From contig JANQPB010000029.1 of NCBI GenBank assembly GCA_028285495.1, forward strand, positions 186,001 through 250,000: a stretch of 64,000 nucleotides of DNA, given 5' to 3'. This DNA is from Acidimicrobiales bacterium. GTDB taxonomy: Bacteria > Actinomycetota > Acidimicrobiia > Acidimicrobiales > SZUA-35. Made by a program: the position numbers and the translations under genes. The notes beneath the pieces are model-generated. The model saw nothing but the letters and a program-made list of their open reading frames with translations. It was not told the DNA's origin and ran no database searches. Of this stretch, positions 9,169 to 16,103 are shown one piece after another. The stretch's first letter is position 1. Each line of letters opens with the position of its first letter.

Positions 9169-9786
9169 ATGGCCCGACCGAGCGCGACGGAGGCTGAGCG
9201 AGCCGGCCAACGCAGACGACTCCGTCGCGCTGCCGCGGACCTTCACCGCGAAGGCGGCCCCGGCGCCGTCTCGGTGCGGTCGGTGGCCAAGCGCGCCGGA
9301 GTCTCGACGGGTCTGCTGTACAGCTACTTCGCCAACCTGTCGGAGCTGATGCGTTCGCTGTGGATGGCACCGATCGTCGAACTCGGAGCGTCACTGGCGG
9401 CGGCGGAGGAGGCGGAGGCCGACCCCCTCGAGCGAATCCGCCGTCTCCTCGAGACCTACGTCGAGTTCACGCTGACGAACGAAGAGACCCACCGAGGCCT
9501 CCTGCTCTGGGTCCGCCCACCGAACTCGACGACGGACCGCAACGATGATCCGGACGAACTGATGCTGTTCTCGTCGCTCCGGCGAGCCGTCGAGGCCGGA
9601 CAGGCGAACGGCGACGTTCGCGACGGGGACTCACGGGTCCTGGCCCAGCTGTTGTGGTCGGGCATCCACGGCGCGCTCGCCCTGCCGATCAACATCGACA
9701 CCTATGACCTCGTCGGCGGCCCCGCCATGGCCACCGAGATGATCAACGTCCTCATCAACTCGATCACCAACAAGGACCACCAATGA
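9169..9786 (+). CDS. TetR/AcrR-family transcriptional regulator
   Basis: 205 aa from the ATG at 9169. The N-terminal HTH lies at about residues 30-60 (VSVRSVAKRAGVSTGLLYSY-F). The alpha-helical ligand domain follows and no specific inducer can be predicted. The gene overlaps the amidohydrolase gene by 4 bp (ATGA), so the two are translationally coupled. The perfect palindrome just upstream is its likely site. GC and codon use look like the core genome rather than the neighbouring array genes. Confidence 0.92.
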   Translation: MARPSATEAERAGQRRRLRRAAADLHREGGPGAVSVRSVAKRAGVSTGLLYSYFANLSELMRSLWMAPIVELGASLAAAEEAEADPLERIRRLLETYVEFTLTNEETHRGLLLWVRPPNSTTDRNDDPDELMLFSSLRRAVEAGQANGDVRDGDSRVLAQLLWSGIHGALALPINIDTYDLVGGPAMATEMINVLINSITNKDHQ

Positions 9787-10964
9787 CACTGCTCGACGAT
9801 CCGCGACCGATCTCCGCTGACTCCCACGCTCTCGAAGGCCCCGAGGTGTTCGAAGGGCTGGCCGACCGCTTCGGCGACGACGCCCCTCGCGTCGTGCACC
9901 GGGACGGCCAGGGCGATCACATCGTCACGCCAAACATGCCGGGTCGCTCCCGCAACGTCGCGGTGATGGCGCTCGCCGGCACCCGTCTGGACTACGAGAC
10001 GCCCTTGCCCCGCGAGCACGCCTCCAAGCCGAGCGCCGGGTCGCTCGACGACCCGGAGATCCAGGCGTACTTCACCGGTGGCTACGCGGCCATGCGTCCG
10101 GGACTCACCGACGGGGCGCGGCGCCCGGACGACCAGGACATCGACGGCGTCTCCGCGGAGGTGCTCTATCCGGGCTGGTTCCCGATGTTCAGCCTCAAGA
10201 ACCTGGACCTCCTGGTCGCCCTGCAGCGCAACTACAACGACTGGATGAGCGACCAGCAGGTGGCGTCCAAGGGCCGCCTCGTCGGACTGGCGGCACTGCC
10301 GGTCCAACGACCCGAGGCGGCCGTCGCCGAGCTTGAGCGTGTGATCGGGCTCGGGTTCAAGGGGATCGTGCTGCCATCCAACGCCCCGCGTGGCCGCCGC
10401 TACAGCGACGACGAGTACGAACCGATGTGGTCCGTGGCCGAGGAGGCCGGACTCCCCGTCGCCTTCCACGTCGCCTGCATGTCCCATGCGCCGGACTGGC
10501 TGAAGGCGATGAAGGACCGCGACCCGATCGTGCAGTACGCCGGCTCTCCGGCGCTGATCCACGACACCCTGATCGAGCTCATGGTGCGGGGCGTGTGTGC
10601 CAACCATCCGAACCTCAAGTTCGTGCTCGCCGAGTTCAACGCCGGGTGGGTCGCCCACTGGCTCGACAAGGTCCAGCAGGGCTGGGCCCGCGAGTACGCA
10701 CGGGACTCGTCGAGCACGCCGCCCGTCGATGTGCTCGAGATGTGGAAGCGGCAGTTCTACGCAACCATCGAGGATGACACCGCAGCGCTCCGTACCGCCG
10801 ACATGATCGGCGAGGAGACGCTCCTGTGGGGGTCTGATTACCCCCATACCGACTCGACCTGGCCGTGCTCGACCCAGGTCCTGGACGAGATGTTCGAGGG
10901 CTACTCACCGGAGACTCGAGACAGGATCACGCGCACCAACGTCGCCAAGCTCTATTCGCTGTAG
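9783..10964 (+). CDS. Amidohydrolase-family (PF04909-type) metal-dependent hydrolase/decarboxylase
   Basis: 393 aa. The TIM-barrel amidohydrolase_2 pattern is visible: DSHALEG near the N-terminus, FHVAC in the middle, then HPNLKFVLAEFN-GW and WGSDYPHTDSTWP with the late metal-binding Asp. Relatives hydrolyse or decarboxylate aromatic or alicyclic acids; the substrate is unknown. It is co-transcribed with the overlapping TetR gene, which probably controls it in response to its substrate. Confidence 0.88.
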   Translation: MTLLDDPRPISADSHALEGPEVFEGLADRFGDDAPRVVHRDGQGDHIVTPNMPGRSRNVAVMALAGTRLDYETPLPREHASKPSAGSLDDPEIQAYFTGGYAAMRPGLTDGARRPDDQDIDGVSAEVLYPGWFPMFSLKNLDLLVALQRNYNDWMSDQQVASKGRLVGLAALPVQRPEAAVAELERVIGLGFKGIVLPSNAPRGRRYSDDEYEPMWSVAEEAGLPVAFHVACMSHAPDWLKAMKDRDPIVQYAGSPALIHDTLIELMVRGVCANHPNLKFVLAEFNAGWVAHWLDKVQQGWAREYARDSSSTPPVDVLEMWKRQFYATIEDDTAALRTADMIGEETLLWGSDYPHTDSTWPCSTQVLDEMFEGYSPETRDRITRTNVAKLYSL

Positions 10965-11078
10965 ACACCGCCGGGCTCGGGGCACCGGGCGGCGAGCGCG
11001 ACACACCAACCGAAGGCTCTCACACGATGCGTCGGCTCAGGTGATGGGTTGCAGCGTCGAGACCGTGTGGACTCGTCT

Positions 11079-11160
11079 AGACCTAGCCCCCACCCTCGGT
11101 AGCGAGCTGAACCGGGAGACGTACGTTCCCGAGCGCTGCAGTGGTGCCGCACTGCGTGCC
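11079..11160 (+). repeat. Dispersed array repeat, copy 5
   Basis: Box B is degenerate (CCCACCCTCGGT, ends 11100), spacer 11101-11130 (30 nt), box A GAGCGCTGCAGTGGTGCC (11131-11148), then GCACTGCGTGCC instead of the common tail. It is followed after about 50 bp by copy 6 with no gene between. Confidence 0.75.
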
Positions 11161-11206
11161 TTGCGTTTCTGAGGTCCGCGCCGGATCGCTTCGGGTTCCG
11201 CGAGCA

Positions 11207-11286
11207 CCTGATGGTCACAGCCGGTGACCGACGAGCCTGGTTTCCCAGCGATATCGAGTGCGCTGCTCGTGCCGTTCCCGAGCGGT
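11207..11286 (+). repeat. Dispersed array repeat, copy 6
   Basis: Box B GATGGTCACAGCCGGT (ends 11225), spacer 11226-11255 (30 nt), box A GAGTGCGCTGCTCGTGCC (11256-11273), then GTTCCCGAGCGG. It ends about 5 bp before the stop codon of the phosphatase gene. Confidence 0.85.
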
Positions 11287-11290
11287 CCCG

Positions 11291-11836
11291 CTATGAGCCG
11301 TCGGTGGTCTGGTACTGCCAGCCGAGTTGCCATTCGAAGCCGTCGGCCATGAGTTGGGCGAGGGGTCGGCCGTCGAGATGGTGTTGCAGCCCCCATCGGG
11401 TTGCGACGTGGCCGATCACCAGGACGCGAGACCCGTCGTAGGAGGCGCGAAGGTCGCGAAGGAACCATCCGACTCGGTCGATGGCCTGTGTCCAGCTTTC
11501 GCCATCTGGATACGGCTGGTCGAGATGGGCCGGTTGATCGCGGTGGAGTTCGTTCGCTGGCATGCCGTTGCCGCTTCCGTAGTTGCATTCTCGGAGCCGC
11601 CAGTCGTGCAGGATCTGGAGCTCGGTCCCAGCGAAGGCGATCTCGGCTGTCTCGACGGCTCGCCGTAGATCCGAGGTAAACACAGCACTGATGCCGTCGT
11701 TTCGCCGGCGGTCGCCAAGCTCGGCTGCGAGTGCACGGCCTCTGGGTGAGAGGCGGCTGTGGTCCCACCCTGAAGCGCGTCCGTTGTCGTTGTCTTCGCT
11801 CCACGAGTGAGTCTCGAAGACGATGCTGACGACCAC
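11291..11836 (-). CDS. Histidine phosphatase superfamily protein (array gene)
   Basis: 181 aa. The start IVFETHSWSEDND is the variant phosphoglycerate-mutase-like motif (ETH in place of RHG), then GWDHSRLSPRGRALAAELG, SDLRRAVETAEIAF and GHVATRWGLQHHL, giving the catalytic histidines and the arginine after TSD. It probably removes phosphate from a small molecule; substrate unknown. It is the only gene between repeat copies 6 and 7. Confidence 0.85.
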   Translation of the reverse strand: MVVSIVFETHSWSEDNDNGRASGWDHSRLSPRGRALAAELGDRRRNDGISAVFTSDLRRAVETAEIAFAGTELQILHDWRLRECNYGSGNGMPANELHRDQPAHLDQPYPDGESWTQAIDRVGWFLRDLRASYDGSRVLVIGHVATRWGLQHHLDGRPLAQLMADGFEWQLGWQYQTTDGS

Positions 11837-11872
11837 GAGGCCAAGCTATCGGCCCTTGTGGAGTGGCAATCC

Positions 11873-11963
11873 AGCTCGACGACGGCCTGGCCGTCACCGT
11901 CGGTGAGGAGCGACGGATGTCAGCTGGCGTACCCGAGCGCCCTGGTCGTGCCGTTCCCGAGCG
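11873..11963 (+). repeat. Dispersed array repeat, copy 7
   Basis: CAGCTCGACGACGGCCTGG-CCGTCACCGTCGGT (box B, ends 11904), spacer 11905-11934 (30 nt), box A GAGCGCCCTGGTCGTGCC (11935-11952), then GTTCCCGAGCG. One of the best-preserved copies. Confidence 0.9.
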
Positions 11964-12024
11964 CATCCGAGCGGCTGGCAGGCACGTCGGTGTCGGGCTT
12001 CGATGCGTGGGAGAATCGGTGCTG

Positions 12025-12960
12025 ATGGTCGACTACGTGGCAGCTCGTGAGTTCATCTACGCGAACGCCAGTGTCTTGGAGCAGCGGCTCTTTGCGGTGG
12101 TGTTCGATGGTGGGGAGCCCGAGGCGGTCGTTAACGCTTTGGGCGCCTACCAGAACGGTGACGGCGGTTTCGGGCATGGGCTTGAGCCGGACAAGCGCGC
12201 ACCCGATAGCCAGCCTCTCGATGTCGAGATCGCCTTCGAGTACCTGGTTGCGGCTAAGGCGAGGGCCGGCGTCGTTGTCACTTCGGCGTGCGGTTGGCTG
12301 GCGTCTATCGCGGAGCCTTCAGGTGCAGTCCCGATCGTGCTTCCTTCGATCTCCGGCTACCCGAGGGCTGCCCATTGGAACGGGACCGAGTATCCCCCCG
12401 AAGTCAACCCCACAGCCGCGATCGCAGCCCATGCCCACCGACTCGGTGTCTCGCATCCATGGCTCGATCGAGCAACCGAGTACTGCCTCGCCGAACTGGA
12501 AGCCGGACGCGTCCGACGAGAGGCTCACAGCCTGCTCACGATGGCCAAGCTCGTCGAGGTCGCGCCAGATCGGCCCCGCGCTGAAGCAGCAGCCGGCTTG
12601 ATCGCAGCGGCCCTACCCGAAGCTGCGTACATGAAGCTTGATCCCGAGAGCAGCGACTATGGGGTCACGCCACTCCAGTTCGCGCCGACGCCGGAGGCGA
12701 TGGCCAGGGCCTGGTTCGGCGAAGACTTGATCGAGTCTCATCTCGCCTGCCTGGAGTCGGCCCAGGAACCAGACGGTGGCTGGCCTATCTCATGGGAACC
12801 GCCGAGCGAAGCGTCTCGTTGGGAATGGCGAGGCATGCGCACGCTGTCAGCCCTGCGCACTCTGAGCGGATACGGCCGCCTCGGACGCGGACCCCGTCGA
12901 TCTGCTGTCGCCAGAAGACTTGCCTTCTTCGGGCGTCTGCAACGGCAGGTTGAACCGTGA
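12025..12960 (+). CDS. Prenyltransferase/squalene-cyclase repeat-like (alpha-alpha toroid) protein (array gene)
   Basis: 311 aa from the ATG at 12025; the longer frame starts inside the repeat. Features: AYQNGDGGFGHGLEPD near residue 45, SQPLDVEIAFEYL, and the late EPDGGWPISWEPPSEA and WRGMRTLSALRTL, the pattern of alpha-alpha-barrel proteins related to terpene cyclases and prenyltransferase beta subunits. No DxDD-type cyclase motif was seen. Function unknown. The stop codon lies 2 bp from repeat copy 8. Confidence 0.8.
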   Translation: MVDYVAAREFIYANASVLEQRLFAVVFDGGEPEAVVNALGAYQNGDGGFGHGLEPDKRAPDSQPLDVEIAFEYLVAAKARAGVVVTSACGWLASIAEPSGAVPIVLPSISGYPRAAHWNGTEYPPEVNPTAAIAAHAHRLGVSHPWLDRATEYCLAELEAGRVRREAHSLLTMAKLVEVAPDRPRAEAAAGLIAAALPEAAYMKLDPESSDYGVTPLQFAPTPEAMARAWFGEDLIESHLACLESAQEPDGGWPISWEPPSEASRWEWRGMRTLSALRTLSGYGRLGRGPRRSAVARRLAFFGRLQRQVEP

Positions 12961-12961
12961 C

Positions 12962-13053
12962 CGCTCGACGCCGATCCGCTCGCTACCGTCCGTGGCGGAC
13001 AGGCTTGTGTCGGCGGCGAACCAGTGCACCCGGTACGTGCCGTTCCCCAGTGG
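12962..13053 (+). repeat. Dispersed array repeat, copy 8
   Basis: GCTCGACGCCGATCCGCTCG-CTACCGTCCGT (box B, ends 12993), spacer 12994-13023 (30 nt), box A GTGCACCCGGTACGTGCC (13024-13041), then GTTCCCCAGTGG. It fits tightly between two convergent stop codons (12960 and 13055). Confidence 0.82.
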
Positions 13054-13054
13054 C

Positions 13055-13414
13055 TCAGCGTTGAGACCGCCGCCATCTGGTGAGGTGCCATCGTAGGGTT
13101 GGCCACCATCCGACAGGCCGCCACGACCCATCGGTTGTGCGCACGTACTTCTTGTCACCAACGACCGCCTCAAGCCCGGGCGAGTGATCGAGCACGTCGA
13201 CCAGGTCGGGGGCGAACCAGAGCTGTGTCCCGTCGTCCTCGAACCAGACCGCCACAGCGATGTCATCGTGATCGCCGACGACATCGACCTCGGTAAACGA
13301 GGGCGTCGTGGACCCATGGCAGAGCCCCTCAACTCCGGCGTCGCCAGCCTCGGCTGTTTCAGGTGCATCGAGGATGAGGACTCGATCACCGAGTTCGGGA
13401 AACGGTGCGGTCAC
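13055..13414 (-). CDS. Hypothetical protein (array gene)
   Basis: 119 aa from a GTG at 13414. The sequence has GDRVLILDAPETAEAGDAGV, SFTEVDVVGDHDD and WFAPDLVDVLDHSPG, a small beta-rich protein type I associate with uncharacterised conserved proteins. It ends with a basic tail (RWHLTRWRRSQR). Convergent with the preceding gene, the two stops flanking repeat copy 8. No function can be assigned. Confidence 0.62.
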   Translation of the reverse strand: MTAPFPELGDRVLILDAPETAEAGDAGVEGLCHGSTTPSFTEVDVVGDHDDIAVAVWFEDDGTQLWFAPDLVDVLDHSPGLEAVVGDKKYVRTTDGSWRPVGWWPTLRWHLTRWRRSQR

Positions 13415-13423
13415 CCAGTGATC

Positions 13424-13487
13424 TTGGCACTGCCGGTGCCGGTGGGTGAGTGATATCGAGCACGACACCTGTGCCGGTATGCGTGGT
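13424..13487 (+). repeat. Dispersed array repeat, copy 9 (short spacer)
   Basis: TTGGCACTGCCGGTGCCGGT (degenerate box B), then a spacer of 14-20 nt depending on alignment, then box A GAGCACGACACCTGTGCC (13458-13475) and GGTATGCG. It sits between two divergently oriented starts. Confidence 0.6.
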
Positions 13488-13522
13488 TGTTCCGAAGCCG
13501 CCGAGTCGCGACACTTGGCTGC

Positions 13523-13918
13523 GTGTCGAACTGGACGCCACTTGTCGAGTTCCACCCGGCCGGCGGCGACGCCTGGTTGGGAATCGCCGGCCGGTCGTGG
13601 GTCGTTGGGCCGTCGGGGACTGATGATCCAACGCTCGTCGCAGCGCAGCCGGTTGCGCTCTTCGCCTTGTTGGAGAAACCCTGGTCGACGATCGAGGCGC
13701 AGCTCGAGGAGGCTTCGGAGCTCGCCGGCGTGGCTCCGCCGCTTGCGCCGTTGCTCACGGCTGCGTTGCGAACAGGCAGTTACTGGCCCGAACTTGCGGT
13801 TCGTTGGATTGAGGACGGCTGCTTTCCGCCCGAGATCGCTGGAACGCTTCAAGAGGTCGCCGATGACAAGAAACGACTCTCACAACAGCTGAGGCATCGG
13901 ATCCGGAGACTCGTTTGA
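13523..13918 (+). CDS. Hypothetical protein (array gene)
   Basis: 131 aa from the GTG at 13523 (VSNWTPLVEFHPAGGDAWLG). An upstream in-frame ATG at 13487 would start at the edge of the repeat. Soluble; the C-terminal third is basic and helical (ADDKKRLSQQLRHRIRRLV). No recognised family. The only gene between copies 9 and 10. Confidence 0.6.
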   Translation: MSNWTPLVEFHPAGGDAWLGIAGRSWVVGPSGTDDPTLVAAQPVALFALLEKPWSTIEAQLEEASELAGVAPPLAPLLTAALRTGSYWPELAVRWIEDGCFPPEIAGTLQEVADDKKRLSQQLRHRIRRLV

Positions 13919-13940
13919 CATGGTGGACCAACGCCCTAAG

Positions 13941-14015
13941 AGTCACGTTCCGCTGTCTGATCCCACGAGCATCTCGGTGATACCGAGTGCAGCACACGTG
14001 CCGATACCGGACGGC
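13941..14015 (+). repeat. Dispersed array repeat, copy 10
   Basis: Box B is heavily degraded (AGTCACGTTCCGCT, ends about 13954), the spacer is about 30 nt, box A GAGTGCAGCACACGTGCC is at 13985-14002, then GATACCGGACGG. Confidence 0.7.
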
Positions 14016-14038
14016 GTCGAAACTGGCAGGATGTCAGG

Positions 14039-14422
14039 GTGACTCCGCTCGAATCGCAGAGGAATCTCCGGAACGGGATCATCGAGTACTTGGAGTTGGT
14101 CGAGTCGCCGGAAGCGCAGCGGCAGTATCAGGCTGCCGCGCCGTGCGTCCCGGTGCCGGTGGAGATCATCGAGATGTGGCAGGACTGCACCTCTGGCGAT
14201 CCGGCTTCGTGGCCGCAGGCGCTTTCGAGCGAGATCTACACGAGCGAGGAGGTCGAGGCTATGCAGCAGTTCCACGGGGTCTGGGACTCGGTCGCAGGCC
14301 GGGCCCCAACGCCGCTGCCGTGTCTTGAGGACTGTCTTGACCTGCCTGAGTGGAGAGAGCTCGGTTTCGCTGCGGCCGAATCGCTTACCGTCTTTCGCGT
14401 GCGAGGCAAGCTCGCTGAGTGA
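14039..14422 (+). CDS. Hypothetical protein (array gene)
   Basis: 127 aa from a GTG at 14039, 23 bp after the repeat tail. Acidic and mostly helical, with cysteines in APCVPVP, WQDCTSG and PCLEDCLDL. No family recognised and no membrane segment. Only gene between copies 10 and 11. Confidence 0.6.
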   Translation: MTPLESQRNLRNGIIEYLELVESPEAQRQYQAAAPCVPVPVEIIEMWQDCTSGDPASWPQALSSEIYTSEEVEAMQQFHGVWDSVAGRAPTPLPCLEDCLDLPEWRELGFAAAESLTVFRVRGKLAE

Positions 14423-14446
14423 CGCCACATGGTCCAATCGAGCTAT

Positions 14447-14531
14447 GCATCACCTGGACATCACCGTCGGTGGGAATCCGGCCCTGTCCTACGGTGATCT
14501 TGCGCACGCTGGTCGTGCCGAACCCGAGCGG
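14447..14531 (+). repeat. Dispersed array repeat, copy 11
   Basis: ACCTGGACATCACCGTCGGT (box B, ends 14471), spacer 14472-14501 (30 nt), box A GCGCACGCTGGTCGTGCC (14502-14519), then GAACCCGAGCGG. Box A here contains a perfect GCACG-n5-CGTGC inverted repeat. Confidence 0.88.
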
Positions 14532-14558
14532 TCGTCGAGGCCTGGGATACTGGTCTGA

Positions 14559-15212
14559 ATGCGCCTTGCTGCTGCCCTGATTGCTATCTCGCTGGCGCTT
14601 ATGGGATGCACCGATGGCTCGGAACCGGCTGTGCCGACGGACGAGCCGACGATCTCCGACGAGCAGCCCATCGAGGTTGCCGAGCAACCGGCAAGCACCG
14701 CAGCCCCCAGCTCGCTCGCCGCCGAGACCACCGGTCCTGCAGACTGCACCGGCTACGAGCACGACTTCCTCGTTCGAGAAGGCTTCGATCGTGTTGTGCA
14801 GGTGGCCTTGGTGTGTGAGTACAACGGAGGGCTAGAGCTCGTTGACCGAGTCGTTTCTGCCGACGCTGATCAGCTAACGGCGATCGTGGAGCAGTTGTTC
14901 CTTGGGGTGACCTCCGACGAGGCAGAGGCGGGGCTTCAATCGAGCTTCTCGCCCTACACGGCTGGGCAGTTCGATGACGTGCGGGTGGGCGCCGATGGGG
15001 TCGTCGTCGTTGATCTCGGCCCCGGCTTCGTCACCGCGAACAACTTCTCGACCTCGTTCATGTCCGGGCAGGTGTTTGATCAGATCGCAGCGTCCAGGTT
15101 CGCCGTGGCTGACGTGACAGGGGTCGAGTTCACGTTCGACGGACGACGCTGGTGCGGTTGGGAGGCCGGGCCGTGTCAGTCGGTCCCGCAACCCTTGATC
15201 GCTCGACGATGA
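14559..15212 (+). CDS. GerMN-like lipoprotein (array gene)
   Basis: 217 aa. A lipoprotein signal ends at LALMGC (lipobox Cys16), then an acidic/Thr-Pro linker to about residue 60. The C-terminal domain has VVQVALVCEYNGGLELV, EQLFLGVTSDEAEAGL and ADGVVVVDLGPGF, the arrangement of GerMN/sporulation-type domains in actinobacterial lipoproteins. Probably attached to the outer face of the membrane; role unknown. Confidence 0.75.
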   Translation: MRLAAALIAISLALMGCTDGSEPAVPTDEPTISDEQPIEVAEQPASTAAPSSLAAETTGPADCTGYEHDFLVREGFDRVVQVALVCEYNGGLELVDRVVSADADQLTAIVEQLFLGVTSDEAEAGLQSSFSPYTAGQFDDVRVGADGVVVVDLGPGFVTANNFSTSFMSGQVFDQIAASRFAVADVTGVEFTFDGRRWCGWEAGPCQSVPQPLIARR

Positions 15213-15220
15213 TCACAACC

Positions 15221-15305
15221 CCAGGACGATGGCCGCCTGGTCGTCACGATCAGTGACAAGAAGGCGCGACCGGCCGATGTTGTCGAGCGGGCCAGGAGTG
15301 CCGCA
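15221..15305 (+). repeat. Dispersed array repeat, copy 12
   Basis: CGCCTGGTCGTCACGATCAGT (box B, ends 15254), spacer 15255-15284 (30 nt), box A GAGCGGGCCAGGAGTGCC (15285-15302), then GCACTGTTGTGC, the alternative tail also seen after copy 5. Box A shares GGGCCAGGAGTGCC with copy 4. Confidence 0.85.
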
Positions 15306-15350
15306 CTGTTGTGCTCTTCGAGCTGCTCTGCCCTATGGGAGAATGACCAG

Positions 15351-15923
15351 ATGCCAAGCTACCGACGACCAGTCAGCTGGCTTCTCGCATTGTCGGTGAG
15401 TACGGGAATCGTCTTCGGTGTTGGTGCCTCGCCGGCGGCAGCATGTTCGTGTCTCGACAGGTCCTTGAGCGAGTACGCGGACGAGGTTGTCTTGGCCTTC
15501 GTTGGCGAGCAAGTCTCACGTGAGGTGGTTGATGAGGTCGCAGACAACGGAACAGTGTTGTCCTTCGATGTCGACCTCGTCTTCAAAGGCGAGGTGGGCC
15601 CCTCGGTTTCGGTACGCACTCACGCTCAAAGTTCGGCGTGCGGTGTCGACTTCGACGGAGCGGTCGGAGCCAGTGTCGCGGTCTTCGACTGGCGCGGGCA
15701 GCCGTCTGTCAACTCTTGTGGCTCCGTTGTGTCGCTCGAGGAGCTTCGAGAGGTCTTTGGCAACGGCGTCGAGCCGGCGCGGGCTGCTCCGGCAACTGCT
15801 GAGGCTCTGGCCGACGACGAGAGCGCAACGGACGTTGTGCCGGCCCTGTACCTGGCAGCCGGAGCCATGGCGGGGCTCGTTCTCGTCGTTGCGATTTGGA
15901 CTCTCCGTCGGCAGCGGTCGTAG
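15351..15923 (+). CDS. Secreted cysteine-containing protein with C-terminal membrane anchor (array gene)
   Basis: 190 aa from the ATG at 15351. Signal peptide to about residue 32 ending ASPAAACSC; the mature start ACSCLDRSLSEYADE with later SSACGVDF and VNSCGSVVS resembles the N-terminal cysteine pattern of NTR/TIMP-like domains. A C-terminal TM helix (about residues 163-185) and a basic RRQRS tail anchor it. Extracellular role unknown. Confidence 0.72.
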   Translation: MPSYRRPVSWLLALSVSTGIVFGVGASPAAACSCLDRSLSEYADEVVLAFVGEQVSREVVDEVADNGTVLSFDVDLVFKGEVGPSVSVRTHAQSSACGVDFDGAVGASVAVFDWRGQPSVNSCGSVVSLEELREVFGNGVEPARAAPATAEALADDESATDVVPALYLAAGAMAGLVLVVAIWTLRRQRS

Positions 15924-15957
15924 CCGGCGTGTTGGCCCGGTTTACCCGCTCGGAAAC

Positions 15958-16066
15958 GACAACGCTCACGGTGCGATGAGCGTTGTCAGCTCGACGTTGG
16001 CCTGGTCGTCACCCTCGGTGGCCTCGGCGGACCCAGCCCGGTGATCCCGAGCACGGCAATCGTGCC
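15958..16066 (+). repeat. Dispersed array repeat, copy 13 (long form with hairpin)
   Basis: Starts with a perfect hairpin, GACAACGCTCA (15958-15968) and TGAGCGTTGTC (15977-15987). Then GGCCTGGTCGTCACCCTCGGT (box B, ends 16019), a 29-nt spacer, box A GAGCACGGCAATCGTGCC (16049-16066, itself a GCACG-n5-CGTGC inverted repeat). Upstream GCTCGGAAACG is shared with copies 3 and 4. Confidence 0.88.
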
Positions 16067-16103
16067 GTACAGCTGTGTCCCGATCTGTAGACGTTGCCCG
16101 TTG

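Noticed and set aside
6572..16066. Repeats as a coding region (minus-strand frame with GTTRAL ... TDG in several copies)
   Set aside because: The shared frame is broken by a stop in copy 4 and shifted in copy 13 while spacing stays nearly constant, so nucleotide geometry explains it better.
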